From: an uncultured Clostridia bacterium
GTDB lineage: Bacteria; Bacillota; Clostridia; TANB77; CAG-508
Direction of reading: 5' to 3'
Assembly: GCA_944392605.1 (NCBI GenBank)
Contig: CALXXE010000011.1
Coordinates: forward strand, 1 to 64,000
DNA length: 64,000 nucleotides
The position numbers and the translations under genes are program-made. Below, one piece after another: positions 1 through 7,687 of the stretch. Position 1 is the stretch's first letter. Each line of letters starts with the position of its first letter. The notes beneath the pieces were generated by a model that saw only the letters and a list, made by a program, of their open reading frames with translations, made no database searches and was not told where the DNA came from.

Positions 1-204
1 TAAGTCTAAATATTCGTCTTCTTTTATTACCCCTTTATTAATCAAAATTAATATTATTGCGTTAAGATTTGCAGCAATTTCTACTCTTCTTACTATTTCT
101 TCATTCTTTTTTAGCTCTTCTAGATATTCATCTTCTTTATCGCTCTCTTTATCTACTCCATTAAGCTTTCTAGTAGCTTTTAGTTCTTCATCATCTAAAT
201 CCAT
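1..204 (-). CDS. Hypothetical prophage protein, 3' end off the left edge
   Basis: The frame opens at an ATG at 204 and stays open to base 1 (68 codons), so the C-terminus is outside the window. A good ribosome binding site (GGAGG) lies just upstream. The visible part is charged, starting MDLDDEELKATRKLNG, followed by an acidic coiled-coil-like stretch and a short hydrophobic patch (NAIILILI). The start overlaps the end of the upstream gene by 10 bases, which fits the compact leftward early operon of the prophage. No family recognised; whether it is real rests on the RBS and the operon layout. Confidence 0.55.
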   Translation of the reverse strand, partial: MDLDDEELKATRKLNGVDKESDKEDEYLEELKKNEEIVRRVEIAANLNAIILILINKGVIKEDEYLDL

Positions 205-500
205 CCTAATTCCTCCACTTTTTTATTTATTGCTTTTAATTCTTGCATTGTAAAATAATCTCTATTAATAGCCAATTCATTTTCATTTTCTTCGCAGACA
301 CTTATAGTTTTATCTATTGCAAATATAATATGTCTTTTAGGTTTTAACTCAAAACATTTTACATATCTAAACAAACAAGTATTGTCAAACATTATTTTAT
401 ATCCTAACTTCTCAAACATCTCATCTGCTTTCTCTTCCATATCTATACACTCCTCTCTATCAATTAACCAGTCTGTAAAATCGTCGTCATCATCTTCCAT
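195..500 (-). CDS. Hypothetical prophage protein, 101 aa
   Basis: A 101-residue acidic protein opening with a run of aspartates and ending in a hydrophilic tail. No membrane segment, metal site or recognised domain is visible. It lies immediately downstream of the 501-728 gene with no gap and overlaps the next gene at 204, so it is almost certainly translated as part of the leftward early prophage operon. Function unknown. Confidence 0.65.
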   Translation of the reverse strand: MEDDDDDFTDWLIDREECIDMEEKADEMFEKLGYKIMFDNTCLFRYVKCFELKPKRHIIFAIDKTISVCEENENELAINRDYFTMQELKAINKKVEELGWI

Positions 501-728
501 CTATTCTGACTTCCTTTCTTGAATAGTATAATTATCTAAAATAGTGTTAAGTCTCTTATTCTCTAATTCTAATTGATAACTTTTTTCTTTTTCACTATCT
601 AACTCTATATATGTATTAGTTAACTCGTCTTGATTATCTTTTTTCCCTTGATTTATTCCTAACACCCAACCTATGTCGAAAACTAATATTAGTAATTCTA
701 TAGTTAATATTTTCTTTAATATTTTCAT
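501..728 (-). CDS. Small membrane-anchored coiled-coil prophage protein
   Basis: I place the start at the ATG at 728, not at the further upstream in-frame ATG. The 728 start overlaps the stop of the upstream RuvC-like gene as ATGA and has a purine-rich site (AAAGGAGA) in front. The 75-residue product has an N-terminal hydrophobic segment (about residues 7-26, LTIELLILVF), then a glutamate/lysine-rich helix likely to form a coiled coil. It could be membrane-tethered through a single helix. Phage families with this layout include accessory membrane proteins, but no specific role can be assigned. Confidence 0.6.
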   Translation of the reverse strand: MKILKKILTIELLILVFDIGWVLGINQGKKDNQDELTNTYIELDSEKEKSYQLELENKRLNTILDNYTIQERKSE

Positions 729-1198
729 TTGTTTCCACTCTCCTTTGCCATATCTAAATATGTTACTCCAACTGCATATGCCTGCCATATATCTGCTTTA
801 AAACCATAAAACCAACCTGGATTTTTCTTTGTCCCTACTTCTCCAAATCTATCTATTAAAGCTTGTCTTATATTGCTATCTTTTGCTTTCATACTATGGC
901 ATATATTCATTTTTTCATCTTTTCTATAGATATACTCTACTTCTAAATCTTGACTCTCAGCTATTTGTTTAAACCTACCTATCCATACACAAGTATCAAA
1001 AACTTCTTTACCTACTGGCATTCCATAACTTGCTATCATCTCTATTATTACTTTGTCGAATAATGCTCCCTGTGTATTCATAAATCCTAATAGCCAATTA
1101 TTATCTTGTTTTCCAAAGCTTGAAGGTTTATATGTATTCGTATCTATTAAACAATATGCACTTTTTATATTCCCTGGATCTATTGCTAATATTTTCAT
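725..1198 (-). CDS. RuvC-like / RNase H-fold phage nuclease
   Basis: This 157-residue protein begins MKILAIDPGN, the first beta strand and metal-binding aspartate of RuvC-type RNase H-fold nucleases. A second acidic strand (VIIEMIASYG) follows near residue 50, and a C-terminal KADIWQAYAVG helix supplies the last aspartate. Phage members of this family resolve branched DNA made during recombination and replication, or act as structure-specific endonucleases. It lies in the same leftward operon as recT and the replication initiator, where a resolvase would be expected. The RBS (AGGAGG) overlaps the upstream gene's stop. The fold is fairly secure; the substrate is inferred. Confidence 0.75.
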   Translation of the reverse strand: MKILAIDPGNIKSAYCLIDTNTYKPSSFGKQDNNWLLGFMNTQGALFDKVIIEMIASYGMPVGKEVFDTCVWIGRFKQIAESQDLEVEYIYRKDEKMNICHSMKAKDSNIRQALIDRFGEVGTKKNPGWFYGFKADIWQAYAVGVTYLDMAKESGNK

Positions 1199-1207
1199 TT
1201 GTACCTC

Positions 1208-1384
1208 CTAACTAATTACTTCTGTTACTGTCTCTTCTGGGATTACTGCTTTTAAGTTATAAATAATTCTTGTTTCCCCAGTATTTATATATTTGCTTTC
1301 AAAAGTTTCTACATCTATTCTGTATCCATATTCTTTACTAAACTTATCCATCATTGCTGCTATCTCTATTAGTTTTTCTTCCAT
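1208..1384 (-). CDS. Small hypothetical prophage protein, 58 aa
   Basis: An ATG at 1384 with a strong RBS (GGAGGAG) opens a 58-codon frame ending TAG at 1208. The product is hydrophilic, beginning MEEKLIEIAAMMDKF and ending in TVTEVIS. It starts inside the last codons of the 1369-1545 gene (16-base overlap), and its stop codon lies within the ribosome binding site of the RuvC-like gene. Such tight coupling supports a real gene. No homology recognised. Confidence 0.55.
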   Translation of the reverse strand: MEEKLIEIAAMMDKFSKEYGYRIDVETFESKYINTGETRIIYNLKAVIPEETVTEVIS

Positions 1385-1545
1385 TGTATCTCCTCCTGTA
1401 TTCCTAATATTTCTTTTATCTTGTTTATATTATCTTCTGGTGTAGGTGTTCCTCTTACATAATTCTTGCAAGAAGAAACACCTTCAAAATTCTTATTCTC
1501 TAATCGGTTACACCCTAAACACGTACTACATTTTGTTTCTAACAT
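1369..1545 (-). CDS. Small cysteine-rich prophage protein, 58 aa
   Basis: The ATG at 1545 is preceded by AAGGAG, and the frame runs 58 codons to TAA at 1369. The product begins MLETKCSTCLGCNRL, with a further cysteine near residue 27, a CxxCxxC-type cluster suggesting a small zinc- or metal-binding knuckle. It overlaps the next gene by 16 bases and follows the 1549-1944 zinc-ribbon gene. It may be a DNA- or protein-binding accessory factor, but nothing more specific is supported. Confidence 0.5.
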   Translation of the reverse strand: MLETKCSTCLGCNRLENKNFEGVSSCKNYVRGTPTPEDNINKIKEILGIQEEIQWKKN

Positions 1546-1548
1546 AAA

Positions 1549-1944
1549 TTACTCCTTGCCGTATTCATATAATTCTTCTTTTGGATATGGTTCCTTTAAA
1601 TCACTTACATTTACCCATGCTCCATAACCACCATCCCAAGCACCTCTGCCAAATAATCTAATATTACCTATCTCATCAATTTCTACTATTCTATAAGCTG
1701 GCTTTTTGCAACATTGCCAATGTTCAATTATAAAACAATTGTCTTTTGTTACATTTTTAATGCTTTCTGATAACTTCCAATTAAATCCACATTGATAGTC
1801 AATATATCCTAAATCAAAACCATCATTTAACAGTTTATTAGCATATAATTTCTTTGCATGTTTAAATTCACATTCATATGCATCTCTTTCTCTATTAAAT
1901 GCTTTTCCACAACATTCACATTTGTACATTACTGCTTCCTTCAT
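1549..1944 (-). CDS. Zinc-ribbon prophage protein, 131 aa
   Basis: The first 30 residues contain a C2H2/zinc-ribbon-like array (YKCECCGKAF followed by a cysteine and histidine about 15 residues on), and a CC pair lies near residue 79. The remainder is mixed alpha/beta with no recognised domain. The start at 1944 has a strong site (AGGAGGGA); an alternative start six residues later (MYKCECC) cannot be excluded. It lies in the leftward early operon between a hypothetical gene and the small cysteine-rich gene. Probably a nucleic-acid-associated accessory protein, by inference only. Confidence 0.6.
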   Translation of the reverse strand: MKEAVMYKCECCGKAFNRERDAYECEFKHAKKLYANKLLNDGFDLGYIDYQCGFNWKLSESIKNVTKDNCFIIEHWQCCKKPAYRIVEIDEIGNIRLFGRGAWDGGYGAWVNVSDLKEPYPKEELYEYGKE

Positions 1945-1953
1945 AACTCCCTC

Positions 1954-2568
1954 CTATAATCCTAATTCTTCTAAAGTGTATATCTTCTCTGTTTCCATAT
2001 TCTTATACATTTCTTGGCTTTCAAAATATGGTAAGTTTGTTGATGGTTCATCTTTATATCTTATTTGAATATAATATTTTCCTTTAGTTCGTGAGGATAG
2101 TTTTCTTATTACTTCCACATCATCCCTAAAAGGTCTAATAACTCCTCTTAAATATCTTTTTTCTGCTTCGTCTAAGATTTCTGGTTTGTATTCGTAGACT
2201 GTTGTGTATTCTGGCTCTTCGATTTTTATAATTTTTCCATTGTACATATGATTATCTTCAAGTCCTTCTAAATCTTCTAAATCTAATCTTTCACTCAGAT
2301 TTTCAAAAGTATCTTCATCATCTTTTACAAATACTTCTTTATTTTCAAATGTTACTTTAGTTCCTATTGGGCTTTTCTTTAAATCTTCGTAGGTGTAATC
2401 TGCTAGTTCTAACTCTTCCTCTGTAAACCATTCTCCATTTTCTACTTTGTACGGAATAAAACTTTCATCTATTTTAATTATTTTATATATTTCTCCTATT
2501 TTTACACTATCTGTATGTCCAACAATTTCTTTAGAAAACTTTACTTTATCTCCAACTTTAAATTTCAT
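1954..2568 (-). CDS. Hypothetical prophage protein with SH3-like N-terminus
   Basis: A 204-residue acidic protein. The N-terminus (MKFKVGDKVKF, later GEIYKIIKID) has the glycine/valine pattern of small SH3-like barrels seen in many phage accessory proteins. The middle is rich in leucine and glutamate (ERLDLEDLEGLED) and no catalytic motif stands out. RBS is GGAGGAAAG. It overlaps nothing and is spaced 9-12 bases from its neighbours, typical of this operon. Function unknown. Confidence 0.6.
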   Translation of the reverse strand: MKFKVGDKVKFSKEIVGHTDSVKIGEIYKIIKIDESFIPYKVENGEWFTEEELELADYTYEDLKKSPIGTKVTFENKEVFVKDDEDTFENLSERLDLEDLEGLEDNHMYNGKIIKIEEPEYTTVYEYKPEILDEAEKRYLRGVIRPFRDDVEVIRKLSSRTKGKYYIQIRYKDEPSTNLPYFESQEMYKNMETEKIYTLEELGL

Positions 2569-2580
2569 CTTTCTTTCCTC

Positions 2581-2889
2581 CTAATCTATTCTTGGAATAT
2601 GTTTGCTGTATTCCAAATAATAATTTTCTTCCTCTTCTCTTCTAGCTTTTTCCACATTTTCTACCCTTAATTGTGGATTCTCTTCTAAGAATTTTCTTCT
2701 TTGTCTTGTTATCGCTTCAAAACTAATGCCTTGTACTTTCATTCCTTGTAATACTTGTCCAAAAGCTGTCCCAGAATTACAAGGTAACATCTGCATTAAT
2801 GTTTGTTGTATCAAGTACCAGTCATCTTCTCTAGCATAACTGTCTTCTTGTAAGATTTTATAAACTGTTTTCTTGATGTTTTTATTCAT
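2581..2889 (-). CDS. Hypothetical prophage protein, 102 aa, helical
   Basis: An all-helical 102-residue protein with a segment (SFEAITRQRRKFLEENPQL) that has the spacing of a helix-turn-helix and is rich in arginine and lysine. Proteins of this size beside replication initiators are common in Bacillota phages, but I cannot name a domain. It follows the 2896-3186 gene with a 6-base gap. Possible DNA-binding role, weakly supported. Confidence 0.6.
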   Translation of the reverse strand: MNKNIKKTVYKILQEDSYAREDDWYLIQQTLMQMLPCNSGTAFGQVLQGMKVQGISFEAITRQRRKFLEENPQLRVENVEKARREEEENYYLEYSKHIPRID

Positions 2890-2895
2890 TTGTTA

Positions 2896-3186
2896 TCACT
2901 CCCTTTTCCACAATTCTCTTGGCAATATTCTTGCTTCAAAACGACACTTATAAGCATCATATCCAATTTTTCTAAATAATTTATTGCTCGCCCTATTTCT
3001 ACTAGGCTCATCTATTCCAAATTGAAATTGCTTTTGTATAGTGTTGTATATTCCCCAATGTTCTGTATTAAATCTGTCACATACTACTTGGTTTTTATAT
3101 GTTTTTAATTTATCTGTAGTTACTACCCACATATTTGTATGACACACTTTTCTGTTTATACAGTCTTTACAATATTTAAAATTCAT
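2896..3186 (-). CDS. Hypothetical prophage protein with cysteine cluster
   Basis: A 96-residue basic protein. Its N-terminal third holds four cysteines (YCKDCINRKVCH and VVCDRF), a pattern that could bind zinc. The rest is basic and helical (FRKIGYDAYKCRFEARIL). It directly follows the replication initiator gene with a 9-base gap. No family recognised. A role in replication is only guilt by association. Confidence 0.6.
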   Translation of the reverse strand: MNFKYCKDCINRKVCHTNMWVVTTDKLKTYKNQVVCDRFNTEHWGIYNTIQKQFQFGIDEPSRNRASNKLFRKIGYDAYKCRFEARILPRELWKRE

Positions 3187-3195
3187 TCTTGTTTC

Positions 3196-3777
3196 CTACC
3201 TTATCTTTTTATCTATACTCATTAAATCGTAAAATAACTTGTCCTGTTCCTCTAAAGTTAACATTTCATAATCTGTTGTTTCTTTCATTCTTGATATAAT
3301 TTGTACAATTCTGTTTGGTTCTTCTTCGATTTGCTCTTTATATTTGTTATATAAATATAAATAAATATTATTATCATTCTTATCATTATTGTTTGTGTTC
3401 ATTTGCTGTTCATCAGTTGTTCTTTTATTGTTCATTTGCTGTTCATTGTCTTGTTCACTTTTTTGATATGTGTCGTAGTTAACTATTGATATTACTGTAT
3501 ATTTTCTTGTCTTGTGTTGTTCAATTTGATGTTCGTTTTCAAAACACTTTAATATACGATAAATTTTATTTTCTTGAATGTGAACAACCTCTGATAATTT
3601 GTGTCTTGATGTTAAAAGCTGTCCTCTTTTTACTAATACTTTTTCATTTCCTATAAAAACTTCTTGGTCTTTATGGTTAGCTTTTAACAATAGATATAAC
3701 CATAAATGAACATACTCACTTTTGTTAAACCATGGTGCATCTATTATTTTTCTATGTACTCTTATCCACCCTTCCAT
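3196..3777 (-). CDS. Phage replication initiator / replisome organiser-like
   Basis: The N-terminus (GWIRVHRKIIDAPWF, then YVHLWLYLLLKAN) matches the winged-helix domain of Bacillota phage replisome organisers and DnaD-like initiators, which bind the phage origin and recruit helicase. A low-complexity Gln/Asn-rich linker (about residues 105-137) contains an imperfect tandem repeat of EQQMN, and a short helical C-terminal part follows. At 193 residues it is shorter than many relatives, and no DnaC-type helicase loader gene follows, so the phage may use the host loader. The N-terminal assignment is good; the C-terminal half is unassigned. Confidence 0.7.
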   Translation of the reverse strand: MEGWIRVHRKIIDAPWFNKSEYVHLWLYLLLKANHKDQEVFIGNEKVLVKRGQLLTSRHKLSEVVHIQENKIYRILKCFENEHQIEQHKTRKYTVISIVNYDTYQKSEQDNEQQMNNKRTTDEQQMNTNNNDKNDNNIYLYLYNKYKEQIEEEPNRIVQIISRMKETTDYEMLTLEEQDKLFYDLMSIDKKIR

Positions 3778-3812
3778 TTATGGTCTCCTTTCGTAAAATT
3801 TAAGGGATAAAA

Positions 3813-4271
3813 CTATAATGTCTTATCCCTGATGTATGATTTTCCTATTAATTTAATAAATTCTTCTCTTGTATGTGTTTTTTCATATTCTTTTTGTACA
3901 AATCTTTGTAAAAATTTTAATATCTTATCGTCTTGATGACACTTTCTACAAAGTGGAACTACAAGTCCGTTTTCAATACTTCTTTTTCTGTTACTTCCTC
4001 CATACACTTCGTGTAAATCATCTTTCGGTATATCTTTAAGTCCTTTTTTTGTACACATATAACAATGTTTTAAATCATTTGTTATAATACTGTATCTACT
4101 ATTTTCTAATTTTGCTTGTTTCTTAGTTTTATTTTTTATAGCTTTAATTTCTCTGTATTTCAATTCTGAGCAACTTTTACATTTATCTAGTGTAATTACT
4201 TGTCTATTAAATCTGCAAAACCAATATGGCAAATATTTTTTACTTCTCCTTGTTAAATACATACAATTCAT
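3813..4271 (-). CDS. HNH-type nuclease-like prophage protein
   Basis: A 152-residue protein with two features. The N-terminal half has cysteine pairs (DKCKSC, HCYMC). The second half has a histidine motif (DDLHEVYGGSNR) followed by GLVVPLCRKCHQDD, the layout of a degenerate HNH zinc-beta-alpha-metal fold. HNH proteins in phages act as homing or packaging endonucleases or recombination nucleases. Its position between the replication initiator and the recT module suggests a role in replication or recombination. The nuclease call rests on motif reading only. Confidence 0.6.
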   Translation of the reverse strand: MNCMYLTRRSKKYLPYWFCRFNRQVITLDKCKSCSELKYREIKAIKNKTKKQAKLENSRYSIITNDLKHCYMCTKKGLKDIPKDDLHEVYGGSNRKRSIENGLVVPLCRKCHQDDKILKFLQRFVQKEYEKTHTREEFIKLIGKSYIRDKTL

Positions 4272-4589
4272 TTAGTCCACTCTTCCAAAATTCTTTAAGT
4301 CATCTCTAGCATCCCCATAAAATACTCTACAATCTACGTGCATTTCTTGAAGTGTTCTATATCTTTGATATGCCCATTGTTGAAAATCCGTTTTTGAAAA
4401 ACCATATTTTTTTGCATATAATCTTGCGTTACTTGCTATGTCTGACCATCTTTGTGACAACATTAGGCATCTGCTTGTTAAAGCATATAATGTGTCGATA
4501 TCTTCTGGTGTTTTGTTTTCATAGTACTTGCATACTTCATCAAATTGCTTACAATCTTCTTTTACATATTCTTCAAATTGACTTTTCAT
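4272..4589 (-). CDS. Hypothetical prophage protein, 105 aa
   Basis: A soluble helical protein with an acidic N-terminus and aromatic-rich middle (RYRTLQEMHVDCRVFYGD). No recognised motif. It ends exactly where the HNH-like gene begins and starts two bases from the end of the metallo-beta-lactamase-fold gene, so it is embedded in the recombination/replication block. Unknown function. Confidence 0.6.
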   Translation of the reverse strand: MKSQFEEYVKEDCKQFDEVCKYYENKTPEDIDTLYALTSRCLMLSQRWSDIASNARLYAKKYGFSKTDFQQWAYQRYRTLQEMHVDCRVFYGDARDDLKNFGRVD

Positions 4590-4591
4590 AT

Positions 4592-5227
4592 TTACCTCTC
4601 TACATGTTCGTGCATAAACACATATTCTGAATTATCTCCCATGTTATTTAATAAAAAATCACTAGCTTGTCCTTTACTTAAATGTGTATATCTAGCTCTA
4701 TATTCATAACAATATTGCTGTACCTGTTGTTTTCTTCTTATTCTTTCTTCTAGTTCTTCATCTTCATAATTACCTTCAATAAGATATAAATCATAATTTT
4801 TTGCTGTTATACCTTTAAGTGTTCTTGTATCTGTTGCATATATAACTTTGTAATCATCAAATAGCACTCTATATCCACATTGAGGTACATCATGGTATAA
4901 CTTTATTGGTATAATTTTAAATAGCTTATAATCGTATTTCGTGCCAATTTCTAATACATCTATATTTCTTCTATCTACTCCACATTCTAGTAAAGGTTCT
5001 AACAACCATTCGCAACATGCAAATCTTAGAGTTGGTCTTTCTTGTGCTAATTTTTTAATTGTTGCTTTCTTAAAATGGTCTCCGTGAATATGTGTTAATA
5101 ACACGATTTTTAATTTTTTATAATATTTTTCTAATCTTTTAAATGTAACTCCACAATCAATCAATATTATGTCTCTTATAATTACTGCATTTCCTGAACT
5201 ACAACTTGCTATAATTTTATAATTCAT
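4592..5227 (-). CDS. Metallo-beta-lactamase-fold hydrolase of the RecT module
   Basis: This 211-residue protein carries the metal-binding signature THIHGDH at about residues 46-52, plus later ligand candidates (LYHDVP, IYATDT, MHEH near the C-terminus). It begins with the fold's first strands (SGNAVIIRDIILIDCG). MBL-fold phage proteins next to recT are often annotated only as hydrolases; the family includes many DNA and RNA nucleases. It overlaps recT by 11 bases, indicating translational coupling. No YqaJ- or RecE-type exonuclease is seen here, so it may supply nuclease activity for RecT; that is inference. Confidence 0.8.
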   Translation of the reverse strand: MNYKIIASCSSGNAVIIRDIILIDCGVTFKRLEKYYKKLKIVLLTHIHGDHFKKATIKKLAQERPTLRFACCEWLLEPLLECGVDRRNIDVLEIGTKYDYKLFKIIPIKLYHDVPQCGYRVLFDDYKVIYATDTRTLKGITAKNYDLYLIEGNYEDEELEERIRRKQQVQQYCYEYRARYTHLSKGQASDFLLNNMGDNSEYVFMHEHVER

Positions 5228-6056
5228 TCATAGATACCTCTTTTTCTGTATTTTCATTTTGTACCTCTACTTCTTCTTTTGGCTCTTCTTGTTCAATAAT
5301 AGTATCTTCTTCATTATCTACATACTCATATGTTCCATCTGTATTTATTGTTGCCATATCCTTTTCTACTGCTTGTTGCATATCAATACTCATAATTCCC
5401 CATTTAGAGATTAATTGTCTTAGCATTGTTTTATAAGCCATACCATCAAAATCCTTTTCCCAAAATGTATAACCTTTATGTGCTGCATAACCTTTTGAGT
5501 ATTTTAATGCGTGTTTTTCCATTTTAGATTTTGACCAATACAATGATTTTCTAAAACCATTTGTATATTCAAACATTGCATAATATCCAATTGTTTCTGC
5601 ATCTTCTCTTCCTTCTTCATCTTCAATTAAATTTACTTCTATTTCTTCATTTAATGGATCGTATTTAATTAACTCTCCCTTTTTAATTGCTAATACATTT
5701 AACTTTTTATACTGTCCACTTCTAATTGCTAATTGTATATAACCTTTGTACCCTAATTGAAATTGTGCTACTTTGCAACCTCTTTTACTATCATTGAAGG
5801 GTACTAAATAGTATTGCCCTAACTGTGGACTAGGACTTAAATTAAGGCTCTCTCCTAATAATGCTCCACTTAATATTGTTCCTGCATCACATTCTTGTAA
5901 TGCTGGATTTGTGGCTACTGAACTACTTATACTTGCAATAAATCTAGATGCTCTATCTTTATCTCCTAAAGTATTATTTATTAAATTTTTATATGTATCA
6001 CTTTGTATTGCTACACTAAATTTAGGTTTGTTTGTTGTCTTTACTAAATTACTCAT
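5217..6056 (-). CDS. recT: RecT single-strand annealing recombinase
   Basis: The protein matches RecT-family annealases. It has an N-terminal SDTYKNLI segment, a conserved central stretch (DAGTILSGALLGESLNL, then QLGYKGYIQLAIRSGQY) and an acidic C-terminal tail. RecT coats single-stranded DNA and drives strand annealing during phage recombination and replication. I choose the ATG at 6056 (MSNLVKTT) because GGAGG sits 8 bases upstream; earlier in-frame ATGs would be too close to that site. It is flanked by DUF1351 and MBL-fold genes, a common phage arrangement. Confidence 0.92.
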   Translation of the reverse strand: MSNLVKTTNKPKFSVAIQSDTYKNLINNTLGDKDRASRFIASISSSVATNPALQECDAGTILSGALLGESLNLSPSPQLGQYYLVPFNDSKRGCKVAQFQLGYKGYIQLAIRSGQYKKLNVLAIKKGELIKYDPLNEEIEVNLIEDEEGREDAETIGYYAMFEYTNGFRKSLYWSKSKMEKHALKYSKGYAAHKGYTFWEKDFDGMAYKTMLRQLISKWGIMSIDMQQAVEKDMATINTDGTYEYVDNEEDTIIEQEEPKEEVEVQNENTEKEVSMNEL

Positions 6057-6921
6057 AATCATATCCTCCATCTTCTAAAAATTTCTTTAATTCTTTTAGC
6101 TTACTTCTTGTTGCTCTTACTTTAAAATTAAGTGTTAATATTTCTTCTTGCTTTTTCTCCACTGTTGGTTTAGTTAATATTTCTTGTGCTGTACTTGGAA
6201 TCTCATTTGGGATATTAGCATTTGTTAATTTCGAAACTTCTTCCAATTCTTTTAATTTTTCTTCTTGTCTTTTTCTTTCCTCTTCTAATAACTTATGTCT
6301 GTTTGCAACATTTTGTATTGCTCTGCTTACATTTAGGGTTTGTTTGTATTCAACTAAAATTTCTTCTTTACAGTCTTGTGTTTCTATAAGCTTTAAATCA
6401 TCTACTATTTTGTCTATAAATACTTTCACTTGTTCTTTTAAACTCTTTTTGCTAGCTGTTAGTGTTACATTTATATTCGCTTGCTCAAATTCAACAAAAT
6501 CAATGTTATTAGCTGTTTTATATTCTTTAAAGTAATCTCTTACTTCTTCTTCCTTTTTTTGTTTTAATTTTTCCTCATATATTGCTACTTGTGAATTTAT
6601 TGTGTTATAAGTATCTTTTAATAAGTTTTCTGTTTCCTTTGCTGCTTTTTCAAATGCCTCTATTGGTTTATTGTATTCTTTTATTATATTTTTTCTATAA
6701 TCAGCTACTTCTGCTTTAAATTTGCTTACTTTTGCTTTTTCTTCTTTTGCCTCTTTCATTGTTTCTTCTGTAAAAACTACATTGCTATAATAATATTTAA
6801 GTTTTTCTACATAGCCCTTTACTTCTTTCATGTTAGACTCTATTTCTCCAACACTTTTTATTCTTGCTTGTATTTCTCCATTAAATGTTGGTTTTTGCAT
6901 TATTAATTTATTCTCTTCCAT
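6049..6921 (-). CDS. DUF1351-family phage protein
   Basis: A lysine/glutamate-rich protein of about 290 residues. Its N-terminal half is a long coiled coil (RKNIIKEYNKPIEAFEKAA region) and a short alpha/beta domain sits near the C-terminus. This matches the DUF1351 proteins found just upstream of recT in many Bacillota phages; their function is unknown but they are assumed to help the recombinase. The ATG at 6921 (MEENKLIMQ) is preferred because GGAGGG lies 8 bases upstream, within the end of the small 6908-7015 frame. Confidence 0.8.
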   Translation of the reverse strand: MEENKLIMQKPTFNGEIQARIKSVGEIESNMKEVKGYVEKLKYYYSNVVFTEETMKEAKEEKAKVSKFKAEVADYRKNIIKEYNKPIEAFEKAAKETENLLKDTYNTINSQVAIYEEKLKQKKEEEVRDYFKEYKTANNIDFVEFEQANINVTLTASKKSLKEQVKVFIDKIVDDLKLIETQDCKEEILVEYKQTLNVSRAIQNVANRHKLLEEERKRQEEKLKELEEVSKLTNANIPNEIPSTAQEILTKPTVEKKQEEILTLNFKVRATRSKLKELKKFLEDGGYDYE

Positions 6922-7015
6922 TTTCTTCCCTCCATTTATCATCGTAGTAACATTCTTCTGATATTAATTCAAAGATATTTCCATCTTCATCATTTTCTAT
7001 GTAATCATCTTCCAT
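6908..7015 (-). CDS. Very small acidic prophage ORF, 35 aa
   Basis: An ATG at 7015 opens a 35-codon frame (MEDDYIENDEDG...) ending at 6908. It overlaps the start of the DUF1351 gene by 14 bases and contains that gene's RBS. Its own upstream sequence (GAAGGGAAAG) is a modest RBS. The acidic composition resembles small phage mimic or inhibitor proteins, but it could be merely a translated leader that couples expression to DUF1351. Uncertain. Confidence 0.35.
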   Translation of the reverse strand: MEDDYIENDEDGNIFELISEECYYDDKWREENGRE

Positions 7016-7083
7016 TTGACTTTCCCTTCTCTTCTATGCTATAATTAGATAGAAGTTCATATATTTATATGATATTTTTAGAG

Positions 7084-7332
7084 TTAGTTTTCACGTTCCA
7101 ATTTGTCAACTAGCTCTTTTATTTTGTCATCTCTGTTTAGTATTGCTTTTTCATTTTTTACAATGTCTATTACTTTAGTTCTAAAATTAAACAATTTTTC
7201 ATTTTCATTTCTTAAATCTGCATTTTGATTTTGTAAGCCTTCCATTTTATCTTCCATGTTTTTTATTAAGATATCTCTATTTGCTACCATTGTTTTTAGA
7301 TTTCTTATCTTTCTGTCTTTTCTTGTAAACAT
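7084..7332 (-). CDS. Small coiled-coil prophage protein, 82 aa
   Basis: An 82-residue, almost entirely helical protein with heptad-like leucine/isoleucine spacing (IRNLKTMVANRDILIKNM, later LQNQNADLRNENEKL). RBS AGGAGG sits well placed before the ATG at 7332. No domain beyond the coiled coil. It may oligomerise or bind another phage protein; no specific role is supported. Confidence 0.6.
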   Translation of the reverse strand: MFTRKDRKIRNLKTMVANRDILIKNMEDKMEGLQNQNADLRNENEKLFNFRTKVIDIVKNEKAILNRDDKIKELVDKLEREN

Positions 7333-7347
7333 TTCTTTTCCTCCTTT

Positions 7348-7467
7348 CTATCTATAAACTGTTGTACATTCTAAGAATGCCCATACTGTTCCTAAAACTG
7401 CACTTACATATAATGTTCCATATACTACTGCTCGTCCTATTATTTCGTAGATTTTATTTTTCTTCAT
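7348..7467 (-). CDS. Small single-pass membrane protein, 39 aa
   Basis: An ATG at 7467 with AAGGAG upstream opens a 39-codon frame ending TAG at 7348. After a basic N-terminus (MKKNKIYEI) comes one hydrophobic segment (VVYGTLYVSAVLGTVWAFL), consistent with a single membrane helix oriented by the positive-inside rule. It lies between the 46-codon gene and the coiled-coil gene in the leftward operon. Function unknown. Confidence 0.5.
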   Translation of the reverse strand: MKKNKIYEIIGRAVVYGTLYVSAVLGTVWAFLECTTVYR

Positions 7468-7483
7468 TTTTTTCAACTCCTTT

Positions 7484-7624
7484 TTAATCTTCTGAATATA
7501 AAATTTTACAACCTATCCTGTTAAATTCTTCATAATTTCTTCGTTTTTCTTCTTCTGTTTTAGGAAAAAAACTATCATCTATTTGTATTTTTGTTTCTCC
7601 TAATTGGTATTCTTGTATTATCAA
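7484..7624 (-). CDS. Small prophage protein with TTG start, 46 aa
   Basis: A frame with a TTG start at 7624, preceded by GGTGGTGGGA, encodes 46 residues including DDSFFPKTEEEKRRNYEEF. The composition (acidic N-terminus, basic middle, FNRIGCKILYS end) looks coding rather than random, but no ATG is available. It is the first gene of the leftward block after the rightward 7714 gene, so its promoter should lie near 7625-7700. Moderate confidence. Confidence 0.45.
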   Translation of the reverse strand: MIIQEYQLGETKIQIDDSFFPKTEEEKRRNYEEFNRIGCKILYSED

Positions 7625-7658
7625 TCCCACCACCTCTCTTAATCTTTATTCTTATGGT

Positions 7659-7687
7659 TTGTACTTGTTGTTATTTTTTGATATAAT
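7659..7687 (+). promoter_or_regulatory. Promoter of the 7714 membrane protein gene
   Basis: TTGTAC and TATAAT are separated by 17 bases, ending 26 bases before the ATG at 7714. A short palindrome (ACCTC, 6-base loop, GAGGT at 7690-7705) begins immediately after the -10 box and contains the gene's Shine-Dalgarno GAGGTG, so it could be an operator or restrict translation. Confidence 0.5.

Noticed and set aside
7016-7083. Promoter-like TATAAT at 7037-7042 between small prophage genes
   Set aside because: It lies on the plus strand against the operon with no rightward gene downstream. The nearby 7-base inverted repeat (7031-7055) has no T-run.
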